Positions 25,885 to 34,717 of a DNA stretch of 64,000 bases are shown piece by piece. A model generated the notes under the pieces. That model worked only from the letters and a program-made list of their open reading frames with translations. It was not told the DNA's origin and did not search any database. Source of the stretch: an uncultured Lachnospiraceae bacterium (GTDB lineage Bacteria; Bacillota; Clostridia; Lachnospirales; Lachnospiraceae); assembly GCA_947165025.1 (NCBI GenBank), contig CAMUYQ010000002.1:124001-188000 (forward strand), given 5' to 3'. Position numbers and translations under genes: made by a program. Numbering within the stretch: the stretch's first letter is position 1; each line of letters begins with the position of its first letter.

Positions 25885-26579
25885 ATATAGCACTGGTATT
25901 ATCAGGCGGAACGGGAACAAGGCTCGGGGGAGACATCCCCAAGCAGTATATCAGAGTCAAAGGCAGGATGCTCATAGCGTTCTGCCTTGATATGTTTGCA
26001 AAGCATAACAGAGTTGACGGCATAAGGATAGTTGCTGCGGATGCGTTCAGGAATGAGATACTGAAGGAATGTGAAACCCTGGGGATCGAAAAAGAGAAGA
26101 TCATGGGATTTTCTGATCCCGGTGATACAAGGCAGCTTTCGATACTAAACGGACTAAGGGATATAAAAGATGATCCGAAGACAGGAGATGATACGGTCGT
26201 GATCATACATGATGCGGCCCGTCCGAACCTTACGGCGGAGTATCTTAACAGGTGTCTTGATGCGCTTGGGGGATATGACGGTGTGATGCCGACACTTCCG
26301 ATGAAGGATACTGTTTATTACAGCGAGAGTGGAAAGAAGGTCGACAGGCTTCTTGACAGAGGCTGTATATATGCGGGACAGGCACCGGAGATTTACAGGC
26401 TGGCAAATTATATTAAGGCAAATGAGGATCTTCTTCCGGACGATATCCTGAAGATAAACGGATCGACCGAACCGGCAGTACTTGCGGGGATGTCCGTTGC
26501 GATGATCCCCGGAGATGAGAACAATTATAAGGTCACAACTAAAAAAGACATGGAAAGGTTCATGCAGGATATTTCATGA
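25881..26579 (+). CDS. IspD/TarI-family cytidylyltransferase (CDP-polyol candidate)
   Basis: A 232-residue nucleotidyltransferase with LSGGTGTRLGGDIPKQYIRV near the N terminus, VVIIHDAARPNLT in the middle and APEIYRL near the end. The family makes either CDP-methylerythritol (IspD) or CDP-ribitol (TarI). The following polyol-phosphate dehydrogenase and preceding Rpe favour a CDP-polyol such as CDP-ribitol. It overlaps both neighbours by 4 bases. Whether it is the cell's only IspD cannot be judged from this window. Confidence 0.82.
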   Translation: MNIALVLSGGTGTRLGGDIPKQYIRVKGRMLIAFCLDMFAKHNRVDGIRIVAADAFRNEILKECETLGIEKEKIMGFSDPGDTRQLSILNGLRDIKDDPKTGDDTVVIIHDAARPNLTAEYLNRCLDALGGYDGVMPTLPMKDTVYYSESGKKVDRLLDRGCIYAGQAPEIYRLANYIKANEDLLPDDILKINGSTEPAVLAGMSVAMIPGDENNYKVTTKKDMERFMQDIS

Positions 26580-27682
26580 AAGCGCTTGTTCTTAAAGAGA
26601 TCGGAAAACTGAACATATGCGAGGTTGATAAACCGGATCCGGCAGCGGGCGAGGTGATCGTGAAAGTTGCCGCAACAGGCATTTGCGGCTCGGACATCCC
26701 GAGAGCATACAGGGACGGTGCTCACAACATGCCCCTTATTATCGGACACGAATTCTCCGGAACCGTTGAAAGTGCCGGTGAAGGAGTAAGCGATAAATGG
26801 ATAGGCAAACGTGTCGGTATATTTCCGCTCATCCCGTGCGGAAAATGTCATCCATGCAGTACGGGAAGCTTTGAGATGTGCAAAAACTACAGTTATCTCG
26901 GTTCGAGAAGAGACGGCGGATTTGCCGAATATGTGGCTGTACCCGAATGGAATCTTATTGAAATTCCGGATGAAGTATCATTTGAAGCTGCTGCAATGCT
27001 GGAGCCGATGGCTGTGGCCGTTCATGCCATGCGGAGAACTCTGGATTTAGATAACATGGAGACGGTTCCGCGATACGGTACCGTATCACAGAACCGTCCC
27101 CCCGTTACCATAGTCGTCTGCGGCCTGGGAACGATAGGAACTCTTCTTGTCATGTTTCTTCTTGATGCGGGATATGAGAATATCCTTGTGATCGGAAACA
27201 AGAAGTTCCAGAAAGAGACGATGGAAAGACTCGGTGTTTCACCGGGCAGATACTGCGACAGCAAAAAAGATGCGGCATATGATTTTATCATGGACCGCAC
27301 AGGCGGCGCCGGAGCGGATGTATTCTTCGAATGTGTGGGAAGTAATGAGACTGTAAGTCTTGCTCTGAAATCGGCAGCGGCCGCCGGAAGCATCTGCTAC
27401 GTCGGAAATCCCCATTCGGATATGATGCTGAAAAAAGATGATTACTGGAAGATCCTCCGTAACCAGATAAGGATCACGGGAACATGGAATTCTTCATTTG
27501 CAGGAAACGACGGTGCGGATGATGACTGGCATTATGTGCTGGACCGTCTGTCAAAAGGCGGCATCAGCCCTGAAAAGCTGATCACACACAGATATCCGCT
27601 TGATGACATTATCAGGGGATTTGAGCTGATGCGTGACAAGTCGGAAGATTATATAAAAGTAATGTACACATCGGGTGTTTAG
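26576..27682 (+). CDS. Zinc-type medium-chain dehydrogenase (polyol-phosphate reductase candidate)
   Basis: A 368-residue MDR-family enzyme: ATGICGSDIPRAYRDG, IIGHEFSGTVESAG with catalytic zinc ligands, and the structural four-cysteine lobe CGKCHPCSTGSFEMC; the Rossmann motif VVCGLGTIG starts near residue 180 after a small insert. It is closest in motif to GatD-like polyol-phosphate dehydrogenases. In this operon the likely reaction is reduction of ribulose-5-P to ribitol-5-P for CDP-ribitol, the job of TarJ. Last gene of a four-gene overlapping set. Confidence 0.8.
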   Translation: MKALVLKEIGKLNICEVDKPDPAAGEVIVKVAATGICGSDIPRAYRDGAHNMPLIIGHEFSGTVESAGEGVSDKWIGKRVGIFPLIPCGKCHPCSTGSFEMCKNYSYLGSRRDGGFAEYVAVPEWNLIEIPDEVSFEAAAMLEPMAVAVHAMRRTLDLDNMETVPRYGTVSQNRPPVTIVVCGLGTIGTLLVMFLLDAGYENILVIGNKKFQKETMERLGVSPGRYCDSKKDAAYDFIMDRTGGAGADVFFECVGSNETVSLALKSAAAAGSICYVGNPHSDMMLKKDDYWKILRNQIRITGTWNSSFAGNDGADDDWHYVLDRLSKGGISPEKLITHRYPLDDIIRGFELMRDKSEDYIKVMYTSGV

Positions 27683-27706
27683 GACCAAATCAAAGGAGGA
27701 CATATC

Positions 27707-28051
27707 ATGCCGTTTATCGATTCAAAAGTAAGCGTTAAGATCACAAAGGAACAGGAAACGGAGTTAAAGAGCAGGCTCGGGCAGGCTATCAGCCTTATTC
27801 CCGGAAAGAGTGAGCAGTGGCTCATGGCAGGCTTTGAGGATGATTATCATCTGTACTTCAGAGGCGATGACAGTGAGCCCATGGCATTTATTGAAGTAAG
27901 GATATTCGGTGGTTCAAACAGGGATGCTTTCTCGAAGATGACAGCGGAGATCACAAAGATCTTCAACGAGGTGCTAAAAATAGCGCCTGACCATATGTAT
28001 ATCAAGTATTCGGCAACACCCGACTGGGGTTGGAACGGAAGCAACTTCTGA
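27707..28051 (+). CDS. MIF/tautomerase-family protein
   Basis: A 114-residue member of the macrophage migration inhibitory factor/phenylpyruvate tautomerase family: MPFIDSKVSVKIT with the catalytic Pro2, SIPG-like IPGKSEQWLMAGFED, the strand with AFIEVRIFGG, and DHMYIKYSATPDWGWNG. It probably forms a trimer and tautomerises a keto acid; natural substrate unknown. SD AAGGAGG. Its stop overlaps the next ATG (TGATG). Confidence 0.88.
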   Translation: MPFIDSKVSVKITKEQETELKSRLGQAISLIPGKSEQWLMAGFEDDYHLYFRGDDSEPMAFIEVRIFGGSNRDAFSKMTAEITKIFNEVLKIAPDHMYIKYSATPDWGWNGSNF

Positions 28052-28953
28052 TGGCACTTGTCTCGTACGGTTCGCTCGAAGCGGCGATAAAGGGATGTTT
28101 TGGCGAAGATGTCAGGATCGAGGACAACAGATATGTTTCGGGAGGCGATATCAATGACGCCTCCTGTCTGTTGCTGAGCAGCAACAGAAAAGTGTTCGTC
28201 AAATCCAACAGCATAAAGAATGCGGATTTCTTTGATGCCGAGGAGAAAGGCCTTGCTGCCATTGCCGCAACCGGAACGATCAAAACTCCGAAGCTCTTCA
28301 GCAAAGGAGTTGACAGGGTTCGCGGAATCTCGTTTCTGATGATGGAGATGATAGATGCCGGCAGGGGATCGGAAGATTCTATGAGAGCATTCGGACATGA
28401 ACTTGCCGCTATGCACAGTGCCGATACATCACGTTTTGTAAACTTTGGAAAGTTCGGTTTTGTCCGCGATAACTATATCGGAGCATCAAAACAGATCAAT
28501 ACCCCAAAGGATACATGGACCGGCTTCTTCAGGCAGTGCCGGCTGGAGCCGCAGTTTAAAGCGGCAGAAAGATATTTTGATAAGGACATGATCAGGGCTG
28601 CGGTAAGACTGCTTGACAGACTGGATGATCTTCTTGTTGAGCCTGATCATCCGTCACTTATCCACGGAGATCTCTGGTCGGGAAATTATCTTATAGACGC
28701 ACAGGGCAGTGCTGTTCTGATCGATCCCGCCGCATATGTCGGACATGCGGAAGCTGATATCGCGATGACGGAACTGTTCGGAAGGTTTTCCGACAGGTTT
28801 TATGATGCATACCGGGAGAAGAAACCGATGCAGGAAGGATATTCAGACAGGCGTCAGATATACAATCTGTATCATCTGACCAACCATCTTAATCTGTTCG
28901 GAGCAGGTTATCTTCATTCGGTAACTTCAACGATCAGACGTTACGCAGGCTGA
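28051..28953 (+). CDS. Fructosamine kinase / aminoglycoside phosphotransferase-like protein
   Basis: A 300-residue kinase-fold protein: GGDINDASCLLL in the glycine-rich part, FVKSNS, EEKGLAAIAATGTIKTP, and the catalytic H205-GDLWSGNYL with D-P in IDPAAYVGH. Fructosamine kinases phosphorylate Amadori products for protein deglycation. The frame opens at 28030, but the ATG at 28051 is directly coupled to the tautomerase stop and fits the family start. Linked with the tautomerase in one transcript; no link to flagella is evident. Confidence 0.85.
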   Translation: MALVSYGSLEAAIKGCFGEDVRIEDNRYVSGGDINDASCLLLSSNRKVFVKSNSIKNADFFDAEEKGLAAIAATGTIKTPKLFSKGVDRVRGISFLMMEMIDAGRGSEDSMRAFGHELAAMHSADTSRFVNFGKFGFVRDNYIGASKQINTPKDTWTGFFRQCRLEPQFKAAERYFDKDMIRAAVRLLDRLDDLLVEPDHPSLIHGDLWSGNYLIDAQGSAVLIDPAAYVGHAEADIAMTELFGRFSDRFYDAYREKKPMQEGYSDRRQIYNLYHLTNHLNLFGAGYLHSVTSTIRRYAG

Positions 28954-28996
28954 CTGATACGACGGACAAACAGAGCAAAAAACGGAGGAATTGAAA

Positions 28997-29410
28997 ATGG
29001 GTACGTTTGCGACAATAGATGAGGCACGTGATTTTTTCAAAAACGACAGATTCGCAACAAACGCAGGAATGACTGTTGACGAGATGGGAGATGACTACAG
29101 CGTTTGCTCGGTCACTCTCAACGATGATCATAAAAACGCATACGGAGGTGTTATGGGCGGTGTGATCTTCACACTTGCCGATCTGGCATTTGCCGTCTGC
29201 GCCAACAATATTCACAGCCTGTCGGTAGCACAGCAGGTAAGCATCAATTACTTAAGTGCACCGAAGGGTAAGAAGCTCATCGCAAGAGCAAAGTGCATCA
29301 AAGACGGAAGAACGACGGCGGTGCTTAACGTCGATGTTACCGATGATACCGGAAGGGATGTTGCACTTTTTGTCGGAACCGCATATAAGTTACCCGCTCA
29401 AAAAGGCTGA
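28997..29410 (+). CDS. PaaI-family hotdog thioesterase
   Basis: A 137-residue hotdog-fold protein with NAYGGVMGGVIFTLADLAFAV, the helix carrying the substrate pocket, and strands SINYLSAPKGKKLIARAKCIKDGRTTAVLNV. Members hydrolyse acyl- or aryl-CoA. GGAGG is 8 bases from the ATG at 28997 but only 2 from the TTG at 28991, so ATG is used. Confidence 0.85.
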   Translation: MGTFATIDEARDFFKNDRFATNAGMTVDEMGDDYSVCSVTLNDDHKNAYGGVMGGVIFTLADLAFAVCANNIHSLSVAQQVSINYLSAPKGKKLIARAKCIKDGRTTAVLNVDVTDDTGRDVALFVGTAYKLPAQKG

Positions 29411-29441
29411 GCGAAAATCATAACAGGAGGATCGTGAAAAA

Positions 29442-30797
29442 ATGGAGAGAGAGAAGTTCGGATCAAGGATAGGATTTATACTTGTCAGTGCAGGATGCGC
29501 GATCGGTATAGGAAATGTATGGAAGTTTCCGTACATGGCCGGACAGAACGGAGGTGCCATCTTTGTTCTGTTTTATCTGCTGTTTCTTGTGATAATGGGT
29601 ATTCCTGTAATGACGATGGAACTTTCGGTCGGACGTGCCAGCAGAAAAAGTGCGGTTCTCGGTTACAAAACGCTTGAGAAGGAAGGCAGCAAATGGCATA
29701 TCCACGGATGGTTCTGTATTGCAGGATGTTATCTTCTGATGATGTACTACACAACGGTATCCGGGTGGATGCTCTCGTACGCGTGGAAGTTTATGACAGG
29801 GAAATTTGACGGTGTAGTTTCGGGCGGGGCAGCAGATGTTTTCGGTGCGATGCTTGCAAGTCCTGCAGAGATGGCCACTTTCATGATCATAACGGTCGTT
29901 GTCGGATTTGCAGTGCTGAACTTTGGTGTTCAGAGAGGTCTTGAGAGAGTCACCAAGTTCATGATGACGGGTCTTCTCATCCTGATAATCGTTCTTGCTG
30001 TTCATTCGATAATGCTTCCGGGAGCAGGTGAAGGACTGAAGTTCTATCTTGAGCCCAATGTAGAGAACGTAAAAAATGTCGGACTGTTTAATCTTATAGT
30101 CGGTGCGATGAACCAGGCTTTCTTCACATTAAGTCTCGGAATAGCCGCTATGGAGATATTTGGAAGTTATATGTCAAAGGACAAATCGATCCTGTCAGAA
30201 TCCATTGTTATCATATGTCTTGATACATTTGTGGCGATCATGGCAGGACTTATCATATTCCCTGCATGCTCTGCCTTCGGAGTTTCTCCCGATGCGGGAC
30301 CTTCGCTCGTATTTATCACTCTTCCCGAACTGTTCATCAACATGGCAGGCGGAAGGATATGGGGAACTCTTTTCTTCATCTTCATGTCGTTCGCAAGCTT
30401 CTCGACGGTCACAGCCGTGTTCGAAAACCTCATAGCATGGCCTATCGACAACTGGGGATGGAGCAGGAACAAGAGCGTCGGCTGCAACGTATTCTTTATA
30501 CTGATCACCAGCCTTCCGTGCGTGTTCGGATATAACATCTGGTCGGACCTTCATATCATAGGTGCAAGGGACGTTCTTGACTCCGAGGATTTTATCGTGA
30601 GCAATATCCTTCTTCCGGCCGGTGCGATCATCTATACGCTTTTCTGTGTGATTAAGTCCGGATGGGGATTTGACGGATACATCAAAGAGGTTAATGAAGG
30701 CAAGGGTATGAAGATGTCAGCAAAGCTTAAACCTTATCTGACATATGTGCTTCCGGTGCTTATACTCGTGATACTCATAGTCGGTCTGATACCCTAG
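29442..30797 (+). CDS. Sodium-dependent amino acid (SNF family) symporter
   Basis: A 451-residue membrane protein with ~11-12 transmembrane helices of the neurotransmitter:sodium symporter family. TM1 has the sodium-site pattern CAIGIGNVWKFPYMAGQNGG; a later FFTLSLGIAAMEIFGSY corresponds to TM6. Members such as MhsT and LeuT import amino acids with Na+. The substrate is not determined. It precedes the SAM riboswitch but is not under it. Confidence 0.93.
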   Translation: MEREKFGSRIGFILVSAGCAIGIGNVWKFPYMAGQNGGAIFVLFYLLFLVIMGIPVMTMELSVGRASRKSAVLGYKTLEKEGSKWHIHGWFCIAGCYLLMMYYTTVSGWMLSYAWKFMTGKFDGVVSGGAADVFGAMLASPAEMATFMIITVVVGFAVLNFGVQRGLERVTKFMMTGLLILIIVLAVHSIMLPGAGEGLKFYLEPNVENVKNVGLFNLIVGAMNQAFFTLSLGIAAMEIFGSYMSKDKSILSESIVIICLDTFVAIMAGLIIFPACSAFGVSPDAGPSLVFITLPELFINMAGGRIWGTLFFIFMSFASFSTVTAVFENLIAWPIDNWGWSRNKSVGCNVFFILITSLPCVFGYNIWSDLHIIGARDVLDSEDFIVSNILLPAGAIIYTLFCVIKSGWGFDGYIKEVNEGKGMKMSAKLKPYLTYVLPVLILVILIVGLIP

Positions 30798-30834
30798 GCT
30801 AACAAAAGGATAAAAAAGTTGTGCAAATTTCATA

Positions 30835-30863
30835 TTGACGAAAATCATAACGTAGTTTATCCT
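30835..30863 (+). promoter_or_regulatory. Sigma-A promoter of metK
   Basis: TTGACG (30835-30840), a 17-base spacer and TATCCT (30858-30863). The start site would be about 30870, just before the riboswitch. Confidence 0.8.
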
Positions 30864-30885
30864 ATACACGAATTACATAGTTGTT

Positions 30886-30981
30886 CTCTTATTCAGAGTG
30901 GTGGAGATACATAGGATCTGTGAAGCCACGGCAACCCCGTAAGGAAGGTGCCAACCTGAGCGAGCGATCGAACAATAAGAG
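30886..30981 (+). promoter_or_regulatory. SAM-I (S-box) riboswitch
   Basis: P1 is CTCTTATT (30886-30893) with AATAAGAG (30974-30981). Inside are the conserved S-box pieces: CAGAGTGGTGGAGA, TCTGTGAAGCCACGGCAACC, GGAAGGTGCCAA and CTGAGCGAGCGATCGAACAA. SAM binding stabilises P1 and leaves the terminator free. When SAM is low, AATAAG (30974-30979) can pair with CTTATT (31005-31010), breaking the terminator. Directly upstream of SAM synthetase. Confidence 0.97.
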
Positions 30982-31000
30982 GATTTTAATTGATTTTAAG

Positions 31001-31034
31001 TCCGCTTATTCCTATGATAAGCGGATTTGTTTTT
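31001..31034 (+). terminator. SAM-riboswitch-controlled terminator
   Basis: TCCGCTTAT (31001-31009) pairs with ATAAGCGGA (31017-31025), then TTTGTTTTT. It is the OFF structure of the metK leader and lies 30 bases before the start codon. Confidence 0.93.
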
Positions 31035-31064
31035 CTCTGAAAAGAGCAGGAAAGGAGTTACAGA

Positions 31065-32246
31065 ATGGAAAAACATTTATTCACATCCGAATCCGTTACC
31101 GAAGGACATCCCGACAAAGTCTGCGATGCGATCTCAGATGCGATCCTTGATGCGTGCATGGCACAGGATCCTATGAGCCGTGTGGCATGCGAGACGGCAT
31201 GCTGTACAGGATTCGTACTGATCACGGGTGAGATCACCACAAACGCTTATGTCGATATGCAGAAGGTTGTAAGGGATACGGTCAAGGAGATCGGCTATAC
31301 AAAGAGTGAGTACGGCTTTGACGGAAACACCTGTGCAGTTCTTGTTGCGATCGATGAGCAGTCAGCTGATATCGCGATGGGAGTTGACAAGGCTCTTGAG
31401 GCAAAGAAGGGTGACATCAAGGACGATCTCGATACGGGTGCCGGAGACCAGGGTATGATGTTCGGTTATGCAACGAACGAGACTGACGAATATATGCCTT
31501 ATCCGATATCTCTTGCACACAAGCTTGCACTTCAGCTCACAAAGGTACGTAAGGACGGAACACTCAAGTATCTTCGTCCCGACGGAAAGAGCCAGGTATC
31601 GGTTGAATATGATGAGAACGGAAAGCCGATCCGCCTTGAAGCTGTTGTACTGTCAACCCAGCATGACGATGACGTTACACAGGAGCAGATCCATGAGGAT
31701 ATCAAGAAGTACGTATTCGATCCCGTTCTTCCGAAGGAACTGATCGATGACAATACAAAGTTCTTCATCAACCCGACAGGCCGTTTTGTTATCGGTGGAC
31801 CTCACGGTGATGCAGGTCTTACGGGACGTAAGATCATCGTTGACACATACGGCGGATACGCACGTCACGGCGGCGGTGCATTCTCCGGAAAGGACTGCAC
31901 GAAGGTTGACCGTTCGGCTGCATATGCCGCAAGATATGTTGCAAAGAACATCGTTGCAGCAGGCCTTGCCGACAAGTGCGAGATCCAGCTTTCATATGCG
32001 ATCGGTGTTGCGCAGCCCACATCGATAATGGTTGATACATTCGGAACAGGCAAGATCTCTGATGAGAAGCTTGTGTCGGTCGTAAGAGAGAACTTCGATC
32101 TTCGTCCCGCAGGCATCATCAAGATGCTCGATCTTCGCCGTCCTATCTACAAGCAGACAGCTGCATACGGACACTTCGGACGTAATGACCTTGACCTTCC
32201 CTGGGAGGCACTTAACAAGGTTGATGCACTTAAGAAGTATCTGTAA
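31065..32246 (+). CDS. metK: S-adenosylmethionine synthetase MetK
   Basis: A 393-residue MetK making SAM from methionine and ATP. Signatures include [19 protein letters not shown] at the N terminus, [12 protein letters not shown] with the metal/K+ site, and [19 protein letters not shown]. Regulated by the upstream SAM-I riboswitch. SAM also serves the FliB methylase, PrmA, RsmE and MtaB in this window. Confidence 0.98.
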   Translation: MEKHLFTSESVTEGHPDKVCDAISDAILDACMAQDPMSRVACETACCTGFVLITGEITTNAYVDMQKVVRDTVKEIGYTKSEYGFDGNTCAVLVAIDEQSADIAMGVDKALEAKKGDIKDDLDTGAGDQGMMFGYATNETDEYMPYPISLAHKLALQLTKVRKDGTLKYLRPDGKSQVSVEYDENGKPIRLEAVVLSTQHDDDVTQEQIHEDIKKYVFDPVLPKELIDDNTKFFINPTGRFVIGGPHGDAGLTGRKIIVDTYGGYARHGGGAFSGKDCTKVDRSAAYAARYVAKNIVAAGLADKCEIQLSYAIGVAQPTSIMVDTFGTGKISDEKLVSVVRENFDLRPAGIIKMLDLRRPIYKQTAAYGHFGRNDLDLPWEALNKVDALKKYL

Positions 32247-32281
32247 TAACAGGCATTGTCACAGACGTGAAAGGAAACATG

Positions 32282-32308
32282 GAGCACCCGCTTTCGGGTG
32301 CTCTTTTT
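32282..32308 (+). terminator. Terminator after metK
   Basis: GAGCACCCG (32282-32290), CTTT loop, CGGGTGCTC (32295-32303) and five T. Confidence 0.95.
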
Positions 32309-32317
32309 GTGTGTTTT

Positions 32318-32326
32318 TGATATAAT
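32318..32326 (+). promoter_or_regulatory. Extended -10 promoter of the TPR-DUF4037 gene
   Basis: TGA-TATAAT with no clear -35, 10 bases after the metK terminator. The start codon at 32357 follows a GGGGG-rich SD. Confidence 0.6.
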
Positions 32327-32356
32327 ACATATATCATTTTACGGGGGTTTCATATC

Positions 32357-34717
32357 ATGAACATGGAAGAGATATTTGCAGAGATAGACAGACTGTTTTC
32401 CGAAGGAGAGAATGCAAAGGCAGAAGAATTCATTCTTGAAAAACTGTCAGAGGCGGCACGCATGTCGGATGAGAATGCGATGGTGCAGCTTCTCAACGAG
32501 CTCATCGGGCATTACAGGGAGACGGGCGAGTTTGACAAGATGAAGACGTTTGCGCAAAAGCTTCTTGATATACTTGACGCAGGCAGTCTTAAAGGTTCGA
32601 TGGCGCATGCGACATCGCTGTTAAATGTTGCAAATGCCTACCGTGCGGCCGGTATGCTCCGCGAGTCAAACAGACTGTACCAGGAGGTAAAATCATACTA
32701 CGACGCTAACGTTGCCCCCGATTCGATGCTGTATGCATCACTTCTTAACAACATGGCGCTGCTGTTCCAGGAGATGGGAGATTTTGAAAGCGCTGCCGAC
32801 TGTCTTGAGCGGGCACTCGGCATATCTCTTGTATATCCTGAGTGCCGCATAGAACAGGCAACGACTTATGCCAATCTTGCTACAACCCTCATAAAGCTTG
32901 ACAGATTTGATGAAGCAAAGGATCATCTTGAAAAGTCCTTTGAGCTGTTTGAACAGGATGAGAAGCCGGACTATCATTACAGTGCGGCTCTGTCTGCGAT
33001 GGCCGAGATAATGTTTACAAAGAAGGATTACAAGGCAAGCGCTTCGTACTATGAAAGAGCGCTTAATGAAATCGAAAGATGCGTCGGAAAAGGCAGCAGG
33101 GCATATGAGATAACAAAGCAGAATCTGGATGCGGCCCGTGCGAAACAGGGAGATGATTCCGGTACAGAGGGTCAGAGCGTATCAGGTGGACGGTTGTGTG
33201 ATACGCAGATCACAGGCCTTGAACTTTCGAGAAAATATTACGAACAATACGGCAGACCGATGATACATGAGATGTTTCCCGAATACGAGGACAGGATCGC
33301 GGTCGGCCTTGTCGGTGAAGGCAGTGAATGCTTCGGTTTTGATGATGAGATAAGCCGGGATCATGATTTCGGGCCCGGTTTCTGCATGTGGCTTGCAAAG
33401 GAAGACTATAAGAAGATCGGGAAGAAACTTCAGAAAGAATACGATATGCTTCCGAAGGAGTTTGGGGGATTCAGAAGACTGGAGACGGCAAAGGCTGATA
33501 AAAGAGTCGGCGTGTTTACGGTCGGAAAATTCTACAAACGGTTTCTAGGAATAAAAAGAGCTCCGAAGACTGATGAAGAGTGGCTGCTTCTCAATGAGGC
33601 GGGACTGTGTCATGCAACAAACGGTGAAGTGTTTGCGGATGATCTCGGCGGATTTTCTTATATCAGACAACAGCTTAAAAAGTACTATCCGGACAGAGTA
33701 TGGCGACTTAAGATCGCTCAGACTGCCGCGCTCATGTCACAGTCGGGCCAGTATAATTTTCCCCGGATGCTGAAGAGAGGCGATACGGTTACCGCATCGG
33801 TGTATCTGTCGCAGTTTATTGAGAACACGATGAAGATGCAGTACCTTCTGAACAGGCGGTATGCCCCTTATACAAAATGGATGTTCAGGGGTCTTTCGGA
33901 TATTCCCGACACAAAGGAAATTTGCGATCAGCTTGAGAGACTCTCCGCACAGGGTGTTCAGTATGCCTATGCTCAGACCATTATCGAGGAAATATGCACA
34001 AAGATACTGGGCAGGATGCACAAAGAGGGTCTCAGCACGCTCAGCGACAATTACCTTGATCATCATACGGCAGAGATAATATCAGGCATCAGCCGGAGTA
34101 CTGATGAAAAATCGAAAGATAAGCTTATTGACAGGATAGTCGCACTTGAGTGGAAGGCGTTTGACAAGGTTGAAAACCAGGGCGGACGGGCATCGTGCCA
34201 GGATGACTGGCAGACGTTTTCCATCATGAGAAAAAGCCAGTACATGCTGTGGGATGAAGAGATGCTTAAGAGTTTTATCTCTGATTTTGAAGCCGCAAAT
34301 GCAAGAGGATGGAACCTTATCACAGAGAAGTACGGCCGCATGGAAGAGACGAGTGCGCCTGATGAATATGCAAAGATAAAGGACAGTCTTCCCGAAATAC
34401 CCGGGGAAAGAAAACAGATAATCGAAGCGATCGTAGCCATCCAGGTTGACATGATGGAGGATTTTGCAAAGGACTATCCGAAGGCTGCGGGTGAGGCAAG
34501 ATCCATCCATACATCCGAGGACACTTTCTTCAACACATCATACGAGACATATCTTCGAGGAGAGATATCGACATATTCCGACAGTACGCTCTCGCTTTAC
34601 GGAAGGTTTGTTGCGACAATGGCTCAGGAGGGAAGGAACATAGCAAAGGAGACGATCTCCAATTCGGCTGTTCTTTACGGATACAGATCGCTTGATGACA
34701 TGGAATCCAAGTTATGA
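32357..34717 (+). CDS. TPR protein fused to DUF4037 nucleotidyltransferase-like domain
   Basis: A 786-residue cytoplasmic protein. Residues 1-~265 contain five or six tetratricopeptide repeats (for example LYASLLNNMALLFQEMGDFE, ATTYANLATTLIKLDRFDEA), a protein-protein module. From ~290 on is DUF4037, with LVGEGSECFGFDDEISRDHDF-type motifs near residues 315-340 whose G-S-E and D-H-D acidic residues look like a nucleotidyltransferase metal site. C-terminal helical part ends near 786. Partner and substrate unknown. Overlaps ogg by 4 bases, so the two are co-translated. Confidence 0.8.
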   Translation: MNMEEIFAEIDRLFSEGENAKAEEFILEKLSEAARMSDENAMVQLLNELIGHYRETGEFDKMKTFAQKLLDILDAGSLKGSMAHATSLLNVANAYRAAGMLRESNRLYQEVKSYYDANVAPDSMLYASLLNNMALLFQEMGDFESAADCLERALGISLVYPECRIEQATTYANLATTLIKLDRFDEAKDHLEKSFELFEQDEKPDYHYSAALSAMAEIMFTKKDYKASASYYERALNEIERCVGKGSRAYEITKQNLDAARAKQGDDSGTEGQSVSGGRLCDTQITGLELSRKYYEQYGRPMIHEMFPEYEDRIAVGLVGEGSECFGFDDEISRDHDFGPGFCMWLAKEDYKKIGKKLQKEYDMLPKEFGGFRRLETAKADKRVGVFTVGKFYKRFLGIKRAPKTDEEWLLLNEAGLCHATNGEVFADDLGGFSYIRQQLKKYYPDRVWRLKIAQTAALMSQSGQYNFPRMLKRGDTVTASVYLSQFIENTMKMQYLLNRRYAPYTKWMFRGLSDIPDTKEICDQLERLSAQGVQYAYAQTIIEEICTKILGRMHKEGLSTLSDNYLDHHTAEIISGISRSTDEKSKDKLIDRIVALEWKAFDKVENQGGRASCQDDWQTFSIMRKSQYMLWDEEMLKSFISDFEAANARGWNLITEKYGRMEETSAPDEYAKIKDSLPEIPGERKQIIEAIVAIQVDMMEDFAKDYPKAAGEARSIHTSEDTFFNTSYETYLRGEISTYSDSTLSLYGRFVATMAQEGRNIAKETISNSAVLYGYRSLDDMESKL

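Noticed and set aside
30881-31150. Open frame of 89 codons over the metK leader.
   Set aside because: It is the SAM riboswitch and terminator; the frame has no protein-like features.
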